64,000 nucleotides of DNA from Lachnospiraceae bacterium (GTDB lineage: Bacteria > Bacillota > Clostridia > Lachnospirales > Lachnospiraceae): positions 82,366-146,365 of the forward strand of contig JAUNGD010000002.1 of NCBI GenBank assembly GCA_030524705.1. The letters run 5' to 3'. The notes beneath the pieces are model-generated. The model was given only the letters and a program-made list of their open reading frames with translations, had not been told where the DNA came from and made no database searches. Shown here piece by piece: positions 43,260 to 51,705 of this stretch (position 1 is the first letter of the stretch; each line of letters starts with the position of its first letter). The translations under genes and the position numbers were made by a program.

Positions 43260-43288
43260 AACACTGTTAGCAAACGGTGTTATTTTTT
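43260..43288 (+). terminator. Terminator of the iron-uptake operon
   Basis: AACACTGTT (43260-43268) pairs with AACGGTGTT (43273-43281), with one G-T pair, followed by ATTTTTT. It directly abuts the -10 of the TetR promoter. Confidence 0.75.
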
Positions 43289-43311
43289 AAGCTGAAAGGG
43301 AGGAAATTCAA

Positions 43312-43938
43312 ATGCCGGAGGAACGAAATACGCTGGACAGGATACTCTGCTCAGCCAAAAAGGAATTTATGGAAAAGGGCTTTTTGAATGCTTCTCTTCG
43401 CAGCATCGTCAAAAATGCCGGCGTCACCACGGGGGCGTTTTATCGCTATTATGACAGCAAGGAATCGTTATTTGCCGCTCTGGTGGATGAGCAGGCGAGC
43501 TATATCCTTGCCCTGTTCAATCATACCATTGATGATTTTGAAAAGCTTCCGGGAGAGCAGCAGACGGAGAAAATGATTGATACATCAAGCTTCTGTCTTG
43601 AACAGATGGTGGATTATATCTATGAGCATTTTGATGCTTTCAAGCTTCTGATACAGAGTGCGGAGGGGACGGCCTACGCAGATTTTATCCATCAGCTGGT
43701 GGTCAGGGAGGTGGAATCCACCTACACCTACATGCAGACCCTGAAGGACATGGGATGCAAAGTGGAGCCGCTGAATAAAAATCTGATCCATATTATCGCC
43801 AGCGGGCTGTTCTCCGGGATATTTGAATTGGTGATCCATGATATGCCGAAGGAGGAGGCCCTGGAATATCTTTCCCAGTTTCAGCGTTTTTACTCGGCGG
43901 GCTGGTCGGAGCTTTTGAACGTTAAGTTTGGAAAATAG
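43312..43938 (+). CDS. TetR family regulator, copy 1
   Basis: A 208-residue regulator with an N-terminal helix-turn-helix (about residues 8-55; NASLRSIVKNAGVTTGAFYR, then YYDSKESLFAAL) and a helical ligand domain. It sits between the iron importer and the ABC exporter pair, so it is the obvious local regulator. A paralog with about four fifths identical residues by eye is encoded at 52671-53291. The start has AGGGAGG upstream. The ligand is unknown. Confidence 0.92.
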   Translation: MPEERNTLDRILCSAKKEFMEKGFLNASLRSIVKNAGVTTGAFYRYYDSKESLFAALVDEQASYILALFNHTIDDFEKLPGEQQTEKMIDTSSFCLEQMVDYIYEHFDAFKLLIQSAEGTAYADFIHQLVVREVESTYTYMQTLKDMGCKVEPLNKNLIHIIASGLFSGIFELVIHDMPKEEALEYLSQFQRFYSAGWSELLNVKFGK

Positions 43939-43991
43939 AAATTGGCAGCCTGCGCCTGAGAGCGGGGCGGTCCGGGAATATGGAATCTGGT

Positions 43992-44025
43992 TATAAGAGA
44001 AATCTGAAAATGGATTTCTCTTATA
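43992..44025 (+). other. Long hairpin between the TetR gene and the ABC exporter genes
   Basis: TATAAGAGAAATC (43992-44004) pairs perfectly over 13 bp with GATTTCTCTTATA (44013-44025), with an 8-base loop. No T-run follows; it probably ends the tetR transcript or shields it. Confidence 0.5.
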
Positions 44026-44037
44026 TATAAATCATTG

Positions 44038-44057
44038 GTTAGTTTAAACTAATTTAA
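44038..44057 (+). promoter_or_regulatory. Operator of the iron island, copy 2
   Basis: TTAGTTTAAACTAA (44039-44052) is a perfect 14-base palindrome, 24 bases before the first exporter gene. It matches the site at 39282-39301 at 19 of 20 positions including flanks. Confidence 0.6.
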
Positions 44058-44075
44058 GTAAGGAGGAGAAAAGCA

Positions 44076-45839
44076 ATGAAGCAGAAGGAAAAATCAGTGA
44101 TAAGCTGGCTTGCCGAATTTGCGGGTACGCACAGAAGCCTTTATATGAAAAGCGTCCTGCTGGCGGTATGCGGCGTTGCGTGCAGCATCATGCCCTATCT
44201 TATCATGGGCGGCATGGTGGGCAGACTGATCGAAGGCAATCAGGAGTGGAACCGTTATCTTTACGACGGGATCCTTATGGCTCTGTTCTGGCTGGGACGG
44301 GTCATTTTTCATGCGTGCTCCACGACGTGTTCCCACAAGGCCACCTTTCACGTTTTGGGAAATATCCGGAAACAGGTGTGCGACAAGCTGGCCAGGGTTC
44401 CCCTGGGCGTCGTGAAGGATACGCCCTCCGGCTCCCTGAAAAACATCATCGTGGAGCGGGTGGACAGCATCGAGACGACGCTGGCTCATATCCTGCCGGA
44501 GTTCACGGCAAATCTTCTGGCGCCGATCGCCGTATTTATTTATCTGTGCGTCATTGACTGGAGGATGGCGCTGGTGTCTCTGATCAGCCTGCCCCTGGGC
44601 ATGCTGTGCTATACGGGTATGATGATCGGATATGAGGAGAGCTTTAGAAATACGGTGACGAAGACAAAAATACTGAACGATACGGCGGTGGAGTACATAG
44701 GAGGAATCGAGGTCATCAAGGCATTTGGAAAGGCGCAGAATTCCTATGAAAAGTTCAAGGTGGCCGCAAAGGAAGGGGCGGATTGCTACATCGAGTGGAT
44801 GCGCCGCTGCAATGTGTTCTTCAGCATTGCCATGGTACTGTTTCCCTGCACGGCGATCTCGGTGGTTCCCATCGGCGGCCTGTTTGTGAAGAACGGTTCC
44901 CTGTCTGTCTCTGATTTTGTGCTGTGTATCATCCTGTCCCTGGGGCTGATCGCACCGCTCATCACGGTAATGTCCTATTCGGATGATATCGGCAAGCTGA
45001 AGACGATCCTGGGAGAGGTGACAGACGTGCTGACCTGGCAGGAGCTGGAGCGCCCGAAGACGGATCAGAAGGTACCGGCGGATTATTCGGTGGAGCTGGA
45101 CCAGGTGACCTTCGGCTACAAAGAAAAGGAGGTGCTGCACGGCGTTAGTATGCGGATAGAGCCGGGAACAGTGAACGCCCTGGTAGGTCCTTCCGGAAGC
45201 GGCAAATCCACGATCGCGAAGCTGATCGCTTCTCTCTGGGATGTGAAGAGCGGCAGCATCAAAATCGGTGGAGTGGATATCCGGGATCTGTCTCTGGAGG
45301 AGTACAACCGCAGGGTGGCCTACGTTTCCCAGGACAATTACCTGTTTGACGATACGATACGGGAAAATATCCGGATGGGAAGACCGGGGGCTACGGATCA
45401 GGAAGTGGAGGAGGTGGCGAAGAAGAGCGGCTGCCACGAGTTCATTCTGGGACTGGAAAAGGGCTATGATACGGTGGCCGGAGGCGCAGGAGGACACCTC
45501 TCCGGCGGCGAGCGTCAGAGGATCGCCATTGCCAGGGCCATGCTGAAGGATGCTCCGCTTGTCATTCTCGACGAGGCCACCGCTTACACAGACCCGGAGA
45601 ATGAAGCGGTGATTCAGGCCTCTGTGGCAAGGCTGGTAAAGGGAAAGACGCTGATCGTGATCGCGCATCGTCTCTCCACGATCGCCGATGCGGATAAGAT
45701 TTTTGTGATCAATGACGGCAGGATCGAAGAGGAAGGCACTCATCAGGAGCTGCTGGAGAAAGGGAAGCTTTATGCAAGGATGTGGGAGGCCCATATCGGC
45801 GTAAAAGACAGTGAGAAAGAGGGTGTGGTATATGCTTGA
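44076..45839 (+). CDS. ABC exporter-type half transporter (membrane + ATPase), first subunit
   Basis: A 587-residue protein: six membrane helices (about residues 20-320) fused to an ATPase domain (about 340-575). Motifs: Walker A GPSGSGKST, signature LSGGERQR and Walker B LVILDEATAYTD. Its placement beside a siderophore importer and its partner gene recalls the YbtP/YbtQ and IrtA/IrtB pairs, exporter-fold transporters that work in iron-siderophore uptake. Export of a toxic compound is an alternative. ATG 44076 has AAGGAGG upstream; the end overlaps the partner gene by eight bases. Confidence 0.88.
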   Translation: MKQKEKSVISWLAEFAGTHRSLYMKSVLLAVCGVACSIMPYLIMGGMVGRLIEGNQEWNRYLYDGILMALFWLGRVIFHACSTTCSHKATFHVLGNIRKQVCDKLARVPLGVVKDTPSGSLKNIIVERVDSIETTLAHILPEFTANLLAPIAVFIYLCVIDWRMALVSLISLPLGMLCYTGMMIGYEESFRNTVTKTKILNDTAVEYIGGIEVIKAFGKAQNSYEKFKVAAKEGADCYIEWMRRCNVFFSIAMVLFPCTAISVVPIGGLFVKNGSLSVSDFVLCIILSLGLIAPLITVMSYSDDIGKLKTILGEVTDVLTWQELERPKTDQKVPADYSVELDQVTFGYKEKEVLHGVSMRIEPGTVNALVGPSGSGKSTIAKLIASLWDVKSGSIKIGGVDIRDLSLEEYNRRVAYVSQDNYLFDDTIRENIRMGRPGATDQEVEEVAKKSGCHEFILGLEKGYDTVAGGAGGHLSGGERQRIAIARAMLKDAPLVILDEATAYTDPENEAVIQASVARLVKGKTLIVIAHRLSTIADADKIFVINDGRIEEEGTHQELLEKGKLYARMWEAHIGVKDSEKEGVVYA

Positions 45840-47562
45840 AATATTCCGGAAGTTTTTTGCTTTCTGCGGTGAGAACAGAAAAAAATTTTATCGTTCTCTG
45901 GCGGACGGTGTGATCCTTGCTTTTATGGAGGCGCTGAAGATCCCGGCCATTATGCTGATGCTTCAGGGCGCTATGGATGGTACGATAACGGCGGGGCTGA
46001 TCTGGAAGTGCTTCGGTATCCTTGTTTTCAGTATTGTGGTGGGGGCAGTGGCGAAATACCGGGCCACTATCCTGCAGTGCGAGGCCGGATACGGGACTGC
46101 AGCCAACAAGAGGATCGAGATCGCGGAGCATCTGCGTTACCTGCCCATGGGATACTTCAATGAAAACAGTCTGGGATACATTACGTCTGTGACGACGAAT
46201 ACCATGGAAAATCTGGCGGACACGGCAACCAGAGTCGTCATGCTGACGACCCAGGGCATCCTGACGACGGCCCTGATCGCGGTGATGGTCTTTTTCTATG
46301 ACTGGAGGATAGGTCTGGTGCTGCTGGCGGGGATGCTGCTGTTTTTTGCAGCGAACCGGGGCATGCAGAGGAAATCCCAGAAAGTGTCTCCAAAGAAGAT
46401 CCAATCCGATACGGGCCTGGTGGAGAAGGTGCTGGAATACGTGCAGGGAATTGCGGAGGTCAAGGGCTACAATCTGACCGGAAAAATGTCGAAGAGGCTG
46501 AATCAGGCCATTGATGCAAATACGGATGTAAATATTGAGCTGGAGCTGACCTTTGTGCCATTTATGGCGCTGCAGAACGGCATTATCAAAATGACAGGAG
46601 TCATTATGACGATGCTCTCTGTTTATCTGTACCTGCAGGGCAGCATGGAGCTGATCATCTGCATTGGTATGACGATCTGCTCCTTCATGGTGTTCGCCAG
46701 CCTGGAGCAGGCGGGAAATTATTCGGCGCTGCTGCGCACGGTGGATATCAGCGTAGATAAAGCGCAGTCTGTGATGGAGCTTCCCGCCATGGACATTGAA
46801 GGGAAGGAAATTACACCGCAGCATTTTGATATGGAAGTGTCAGAGGTGGACTTTTCCTACGATAAAAAGAAGATCATCGATCATATTTCCGTACGTATTC
46901 CGGAAAATACAACGACGGCCATCGTGGGGCCCAGCGGCGGGGGCAAAACGACTCTTTGCCATTTGATCTCCAGGTTCTGGGATGTGGACAGTGGGTCCGT
47001 GACTCTGGGCGGAAGAAATGTCAAAGACTACAGTATGGACAGCCTGATGAAGAACTTCAGCTTTGTATTCCAGAATGTCTATCTGTTCCAGGATACCGTG
47101 GCCAATAATATTCGTTTCGGACAGGAGGACGCGCCGATGGAAAAGGTGATGGAGGCTGCAAAGAAGGCATGCTGCCACGATTTCATCATGGCGCTGCCCG
47201 ACGGCTACGATACCGTGATCGGCGAGGGCGGGGCGAGCCTGTCCGGCGGAGAAAAGCAGAGGATATCCATTGCCCGGGCCATCATGAAGGATTCCCCCGT
47301 CATCATTCTGGATGAGGCCACGGCGAACGTGGACCCGGAAAATGAAAAAGAGCTGGTGGAGGCCATTGAGGCTCTGACCCGGGATAAGACCATCATCATG
47401 ATTGCCCACAGACTGAAGACCGTGCGCCATGCGGACCAGATCCTGGTGGTGGACAAGGGAAAGATCGTACAGCAGGGAAGGCATGAGGAATTGATGAAAC
47501 AGGAGGGGATTTATCGGAGATTCGTCCAGTCCAGAGAGCTGGCAGTCAGCTGGAGGCTGTGA
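45832..47562 (+). CDS. ABC exporter-type half transporter, second subunit
   Basis: A 576-residue partner: membrane domain (about residues 15-310) and ATPase domain (about 330-560) with Walker A GPSGGGKTT, signature LSGGEKQR and Walker B VIILDEATANVD. The start at 45832 overlaps the previous gene by eight bases (ATGCTTGA) and has GAGGGTG upstream; a GTG 21 bases earlier is less likely. The two half-transporters probably form a heterodimer of the YbtPQ/IrtAB or multidrug type. No terminator with a clear T-run was seen after it. Confidence 0.88.
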   Translation: MLEIFRKFFAFCGENRKKFYRSLADGVILAFMEALKIPAIMLMLQGAMDGTITAGLIWKCFGILVFSIVVGAVAKYRATILQCEAGYGTAANKRIEIAEHLRYLPMGYFNENSLGYITSVTTNTMENLADTATRVVMLTTQGILTTALIAVMVFFYDWRIGLVLLAGMLLFFAANRGMQRKSQKVSPKKIQSDTGLVEKVLEYVQGIAEVKGYNLTGKMSKRLNQAIDANTDVNIELELTFVPFMALQNGIIKMTGVIMTMLSVYLYLQGSMELIICIGMTICSFMVFASLEQAGNYSALLRTVDISVDKAQSVMELPAMDIEGKEITPQHFDMEVSEVDFSYDKKKIIDHISVRIPENTTTAIVGPSGGGKTTLCHLISRFWDVDSGSVTLGGRNVKDYSMDSLMKNFSFVFQNVYLFQDTVANNIRFGQEDAPMEKVMEAAKKACCHDFIMALPDGYDTVIGEGGASLSGGEKQRISIARAIMKDSPVIILDEATANVDPENEKELVEAIEALTRDKTIIMIAHRLKTVRHADQILVVDKGKIVQQGRHEELMKQEGIYRRFVQSRELAVSWRL

Positions 47563-47636
47563 TAATAAGGCATATCCATGTTTTCATGAAAAAGTAAAGG
47601 ATAAAATAAAAAAGGAAAGATAACACGGCGCGGCAA

Positions 47637-47645
47637 TGCTATAAT
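47637..47645 (+). promoter_or_regulatory. Extended -10 promoter of the Fic gene
   Basis: TGCTATAAT is an extended -10 with a perfect hexamer; the -35 (AAGATA) is poor. The position excludes the in-frame ATG at 47652 as start and supports the GTG at 47679. Confidence 0.5.
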
Positions 47646-47678
47646 AAACCCATGGTCAGAACAGAGAGGTGGTGCGAC

Positions 47679-48863
47679 GTGAAAAATGATCCATTTAAAG
47701 ACTATATAAAAGAGGCTGAACCGGAAAAGCGGGATAAAGGGTATGCTTGGCATACGGCCATTGGCCTGCAGGCGGTTGATGGATTACACACATCGGAATA
47801 TTTAGCCCGCACCGCTGTTCGGAATATTGAGGGAGAGATCTCCTTTGAAGAGGCGAATGCGCTTTTACAGGCGTACTATGAGGAGAATTCAACTCATAAC
47901 GAAGATGACCGCACAGAGGAGGCAGATAAGGTTGCGGTCAGAATTGCAGCGCTTTTGTCAGAACAGGCATTCAGCTTTACTCCGAATGAATACCTTTCCA
48001 TCCATAGAAAGCTGTTTTCTGGTATTTATTCCCATGCAGGATGCATTTGGGATTATAATATCACCAAGAAAGAATGGATGCTTGATGGTGCGACCGTGCT
48101 GTACGGCAGCGCAACGGAGCTGCGTGCGACGCTGGACTATGATTTTTCCGAGGAGAAGAGGTTCTCTTACCGAAATCTCTCAATGAATAAGATCATTCAC
48201 CATCTTGCAGTGTTTATTTCCCGATTGTGGCAGATTCATGCGTTTGCAGAGGGCAATACCAGAACAACGGCTGTATTCTTTATTAAGTATCTTCGTACAT
48301 CGGGCTTTGATGCAGCGAATGATATTTTGGCCGGGCATGCGTGGTATTTCCGAAATGCTCTGGTCAGAGCAAATTACAATGACCTGAAAAACGGAATTTA
48401 TGAGACGACGGAGTATCTTGAACTGTTTCTGAGAAATCTGCTGCTGAATGAAAAACACCCTCTTCACAACCGTACACTGCATATCAGCGGTATGTTTGGG
48501 AAGACGGAAAATGCGGATATTGGAGCAGAAAAAGCGGACATTGAAATGAGAAAACCGGATATTAAAGCAGAAATAGTGGATATTGAAACGAAAACACTGG
48601 ACATTGAAATGAGAAAACCGTACATTGATACTATAAAAGTGGATATTGAACGGGAGTTTCAACCGAAAACGGGAGCCCACATTCTCAGGCTGTGCGAGGC
48701 ATTTTCGGGCCAAAGAATTTTTGGGCGGAGCGATGTGCTGGAGGTGATAGACATAAAACCATCCAGGGCGTCGGCGCTTCTGAGGGAGTATGGTATCATC
48801 GAATCAGTTCCGGGATATTGGAAAGGAAAATATCGTTTTATAGATCAAAAGTTACAAAGATAA
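47679..48863 (+). CDS. Fic-domain protein (AMP transferase family) with heptad-repeat insert
   Basis: A 394-residue protein from a GTG start with GAGGTGG upstream. The Fic core (about residues 85-255) carries the active-site motif HAFAEGNTRTTAVF, close to HxFxxGNxRxxxxF, so transfer of AMP or a related group to a target hydroxyl is expected. An N-terminal helix has RNIEGEIS, similar to but not matching the usual inhibitory motif (S/T)xxxE(G/N): a Val replaces Ser/Thr. Residues about 279-327 are seven 7-residue repeats of the form xDIExxK. A C-terminal winged-helix-like part (FGRSDVLEVIDIKPSRASALL) may bind DNA. It is a single-gene unit; no antitoxin gene is next to it. Confidence 0.88.
   Translation: MKNDPFKDYIKEAEPEKRDKGYAWHTAIGLQAVDGLHTSEYLARTAVRNIEGEISFEEANALLQAYYEENSTHNEDDRTEEADKVAVRIAALLSEQAFSFTPNEYLSIHRKLFSGIYSHAGCIWDYNITKKEWMLDGATVLYGSATELRATLDYDFSEEKRFSYRNLSMNKIIHHLAVFISRLWQIHAFAEGNTRTTAVFFIKYLRTSGFDAANDILAGHAWYFRNALVRANYNDLKNGIYETTEYLELFLRNLLLNEKHPLHNRTLHISGMFGKTENADIGAEKADIEMRKPDIKAEIVDIETKTLDIEMRKPYIDTIKVDIEREFQPKTGAHILRLCEAFSGQRIFGRSDVLEVIDIKPSRASALLREYGIIESVPGYWKGKYRFIDQKLQR
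48513..48659 (+). repeat. Seven 21-bp repeats inside the Fic gene
   Basis: Seven in-frame units encode heptads ADIGAEK, ADIEMRK, PDIKAEI, VDIETKT, LDIEMRK, PYIDTIK and VDIEREF. They lie between the Fic domain and the C-terminal winged helix and would give a repeating, possibly helical or beta linker. Confidence 0.85.
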
Positions 48864-48923
48864 AACCTGTTATTTTTGCACGAAAATTGCAGGTTTGGAC
48901 TAGATAATGTGGCTAATATGTGT

Positions 48924-48929
48924 TATACT
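48924..48929 (+). promoter_or_regulatory. Probable -10 of the MTHFR operon
   Basis: TATACT (48924-48929) with TAGATA 17 bases upstream (48901-48906). About 120 bases of leader follow without a recognised riboswitch. Confidence 0.35.
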
Positions 48930-49049
48930 CAGACATGTATTATTTGCAGAACTAAATTATTTGTTTATGATTTTTCTTCGTAATGTGGAGGTTGAAAGAA
49001 ACAGATAAGTACAGGGTTTGCGGAACAATTTTATAAGGAGGGTGAGCAA

Positions 49050-51011
49050 TTGGAGAATTATACCAAGTATAAGTTGAAAAGCAATGATGAGCTGAAATCC
49101 TTACTGGCTGATAAAGATAACCTGTTCATTATTGCCTGCAACAAGTGCTTCAAGGAATTTGAGACCATTGACGAACCAGATTGCGATGAGTTTGAAAAGA
49201 TCGTCACCGAATGCGGAAAGACAATTACAGGCAAGGTGAAGGTTGATTTTTTGTGTAACAAGCCTCAGACTGAGAGAAAATTGCAGGATATGATTCCAGA
49301 AGGTACGGAAAATATCTTTGTAATTTCCTGCGGTTTAGGAATTCAGACCATTGCGGATTTAGCAGGGAAACCTGTATATGCAGCCAGCAATTCACTGAAC
49401 TACAGAGGACATCACGGCATGGCTCTGACAAAGAAGAGCTGTGACGCCTGCGCACAGTGCTACCTGAACATCACGGGCGGCGTCTGTCCGATCGTTGACT
49501 GTTCCAAGAGTCTGGTCAATGGACAGTGCGGCGGTTCCAAGGACGGAAAATGTGAAGTAGACTGCAACAAAGACTGTGCCTGGGAAAAGATATATAAGAG
49601 GCTGGAAAAGCAGGGCCGCCTTGAAGAGTTTTTAAATCAGCCGGTACAGATAAGAGATTTCTCAAAGGTTAATGTTAAATATGTAAATGATTATGTAAAG
49701 GCAGTCCGGGGAGACAGACTCGAGGGCTATTACGGAGGCGTTCATCCTTCAGAGCGCAAAGAGTTTACTGAGCATCTTGCTCTGGAAAGATTCCCGGATC
49801 CAGAGGTGGTTGTAATTCCGCTGTCCATGCATGCAGGCGCTCCGGCCAATCCCGTAGTGCAGGTGGGCGATACCGTTAAGGTGGGCCAGAAGATCGGAGA
49901 GGCTGCGGCCTTTATCAGCAGCCCGATTCATTCCAGCGTCAGCGGAACGGTAATTGCCATCGAGCCGCACGGACATGCGACAAGAGGCGAGTGTCTGTCC
50001 GTTGTCATCAAATCAGACGGAAAGAATACTCTGCATGAGTCCGTACAGCCCCATAAGGATCTTGACAGCCTGACTCCTGAGGAGATAGTTGAGATTGTCC
50101 GTGAGGCCGGAATCGTAGGTATGGGCGGCGCAGGCTTCCCCACCTCCGTAAAATTAAAGCCGCCGAAGCCGATTGATACAATCCTTCTGAACGGCTGTGA
50201 GTGTGAGCCGCTTCTGACAGCAGACCACAGAGTGCTTCTGGAGTTTGCGGACGATGTGATCTACGGCCTGAAGGCAATCATCAAGACCGTGGGCGCTGAG
50301 AAGGGTCTCATCGTGATTGAGGACAATAAGCAGGATGCCATTGAATTAATGCAGGCTAAGACTGCGGACATCAGCAATATAGACGTTGTTGTGGCGAAGA
50401 CGAAGTATCCCCAGGGCGCTGAGAAAATGCTGATTAAGCGTGTGATGAATAGAAAGGTACCCAGCGGCGGTCTTCCGGCAGATGTAGGCTGTGTTGTGAG
50501 CAACATCAGTACCACTAAGGCTATTTCAGATGCGATCCAGAAGGGTATGCCGTTGATTGAGCGTGTTGTGACCGTGACAGGCGAGAGACTGAAAAAGCCG
50601 GGCAACTATATCGTGAAGATCGGTACCAATACAAAGGATCTGATCGACTACTGCGGCGGCATCATCGGAGATGATGTTACGATCAAGGCAGGCGGACCGA
50701 TGATGGGCTTCCTCCTGAACGATGTCAATGTGCCGATCATGAAGGGCTCAAACGGAATCATCGCTGTCGAGACAGACCATACAGTAGAGCTGCCGTGTAT
50801 CAAGTGCGGACGCTGTGTGGACGTATGCCCGATGGATCTGTCTCCGCTGTATTTCGCAAAATATGCGGATCAGGAGAATTGGCAGGGTATGAAGGAAATG
50901 AATGTCATGGACTGTGTTGAGTGCAGATGCTGTGAATATATCTGTTCCTCCAAGATTCCGTTAGTCACAAAGATCAAAGCCGGAAAAAATGCAGTAAGGG
51001 GGATGAAGTGA
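49050..51011 (+). CDS. rnfC2: RnfC2-like NADH-oxidising subunit with N-terminal MetV-like domain
   Basis: A 653-residue protein with a TTG start; AAGGAGG lies eight bases before it. Residues about 1-200 are a MetV-type zinc/Fe-S domain with CNKC, CGLGIQT and the block CDACAQCYLNITGGVCP, then CSKSLVNGQCGGSKDGKC; the same block is in the separate metV gene that follows. Residues about 205-653 are RnfC: SSPIHSSVSGTV, the nucleotide loop GMGGAGFPTSVK, LNGCECEPLLTADHR and two 4Fe-4S motifs CIKCGRCVDVCP and CVECRCCEYIC. In Acetobacterium woodii RnfC2, MetV and MetF form the NADH-dependent methylene-THF reductase; the same three genes are adjacent here. NADH is oxidised on this subunit. Confidence 0.87.
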   Translation: MENYTKYKLKSNDELKSLLADKDNLFIIACNKCFKEFETIDEPDCDEFEKIVTECGKTITGKVKVDFLCNKPQTERKLQDMIPEGTENIFVISCGLGIQTIADLAGKPVYAASNSLNYRGHHGMALTKKSCDACAQCYLNITGGVCPIVDCSKSLVNGQCGGSKDGKCEVDCNKDCAWEKIYKRLEKQGRLEEFLNQPVQIRDFSKVNVKYVNDYVKAVRGDRLEGYYGGVHPSERKEFTEHLALERFPDPEVVVIPLSMHAGAPANPVVQVGDTVKVGQKIGEAAAFISSPIHSSVSGTVIAIEPHGHATRGECLSVVIKSDGKNTLHESVQPHKDLDSLTPEEIVEIVREAGIVGMGGAGFPTSVKLKPPKPIDTILLNGCECEPLLTADHRVLLEFADDVIYGLKAIIKTVGAEKGLIVIEDNKQDAIELMQAKTADISNIDVVVAKTKYPQGAEKMLIKRVMNRKVPSGGLPADVGCVVSNISTTKAISDAIQKGMPLIERVVTVTGERLKKPGNYIVKIGTNTKDLIDYCGGIIGDDVTIKAGGPMMGFLLNDVNVPIMKGSNGIIAVETDHTVELPCIKCGRCVDVCPMDLSPLYFAKYADQENWQGMKEMNVMDCVECRCCEYICSSKIPLVTKIKAGKNAVRGMK

Positions 51012-51012
51012 T

Positions 51013-51636
51013 ATGTTAATTACCGAATTAAAACCCAGGGAAACTATCGCATCACTGGTGGAAGGAAAAAAGGTTTTCTTCATCAACTGCCAGGGCTGCA
51101 AGGAAGTTCATTTTCCGGAAAAAGAAATCAAAGAGCTGCAGAAGGAATTGGCTGCTGACGGAAATGTGACCGGAGTGATTACTACTGACTACATATGCAA
51201 TCCAGAAAATATGAAGCTGCGCCTTGAGAGACACATGAGCGAGATCGAAGCTGCCGATGTGGTACTCGTATTCTCCTGCGGTGTCGGCGTGCAGACCATC
51301 GCTGATTATCTGGAGGACAAAAAGGTATGCGCAGGCTGCGATACGTATCCGCTGCCGGGCTTCCAGGGCGTGACGCCGCTGGAGTATAACTGCGACCAGT
51401 GCGGCGAGTGCTACCTGAACCTGACCGGAGGTATCTGCCCGATCACTGCCTGCTCCAAGAGTCTGGTCAACGGACAGTGCGGCGGCTCCAAGGACGGCAT
51501 GTGTGAAGTAGATGGCAATATGGAATGCGGCTGGGAGCGCATCTACAGACGGCTTGAGCAGTTGGGACGCCTGGATGTATTGAAGTGCCCGACACAGGTG
51601 CGCAATTTCGCAACAGATGATGAAGTGTCCAAATAA
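51013..51636 (+). CDS. metV: MetV subunit of methylene-THF reductase
   Basis: A 207-residue protein matching MetV (MTHFR C-terminal zinc-binding domain): CQGCKEVHFPEKEI, SCGVGVQTIADYL, CDQCGECYLNLTGGICP and CSKSLVNGQCGGSKDGMC. It supports electron transfer to the MetF flavin. One base separates it from the rnfC2 stop codon. It is clearly homologous to the N-terminal domain of the preceding gene, which retains one more cysteine (DCNKDCAW against DGNMECGW). Confidence 0.9.
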   Translation: MLITELKPRETIASLVEGKKVFFINCQGCKEVHFPEKEIKELQKELAADGNVTGVITTDYICNPENMKLRLERHMSEIEAADVVLVFSCGVGVQTIADYLEDKKVCAGCDTYPLPGFQGVTPLEYNCDQCGECYLNLTGGICPITACSKSLVNGQCGGSKDGMCEVDGNMECGWERIYRRLEQLGRLDVLKCPTQVRNFATDDEVSK

Positions 51637-51705
51637 GGAAAACGATAAATATATGTAACCGTTCAGAACAGTTACAAATCTAATAATGATTAGGAGTAAT
51701 GTACA

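Noticed and set aside
44094-45794. A 566-codon minus-strand open frame across the first ABC exporter gene
   Set aside because: Shadow of a clearly recognised ABC transporter gene; composition is typical of antisense translation.
48897-49049. Folate or SAM riboswitch before the MTHFR operon
   Set aside because: The leader was read for THF, SAM and cobalamin consensus blocks and none was found.
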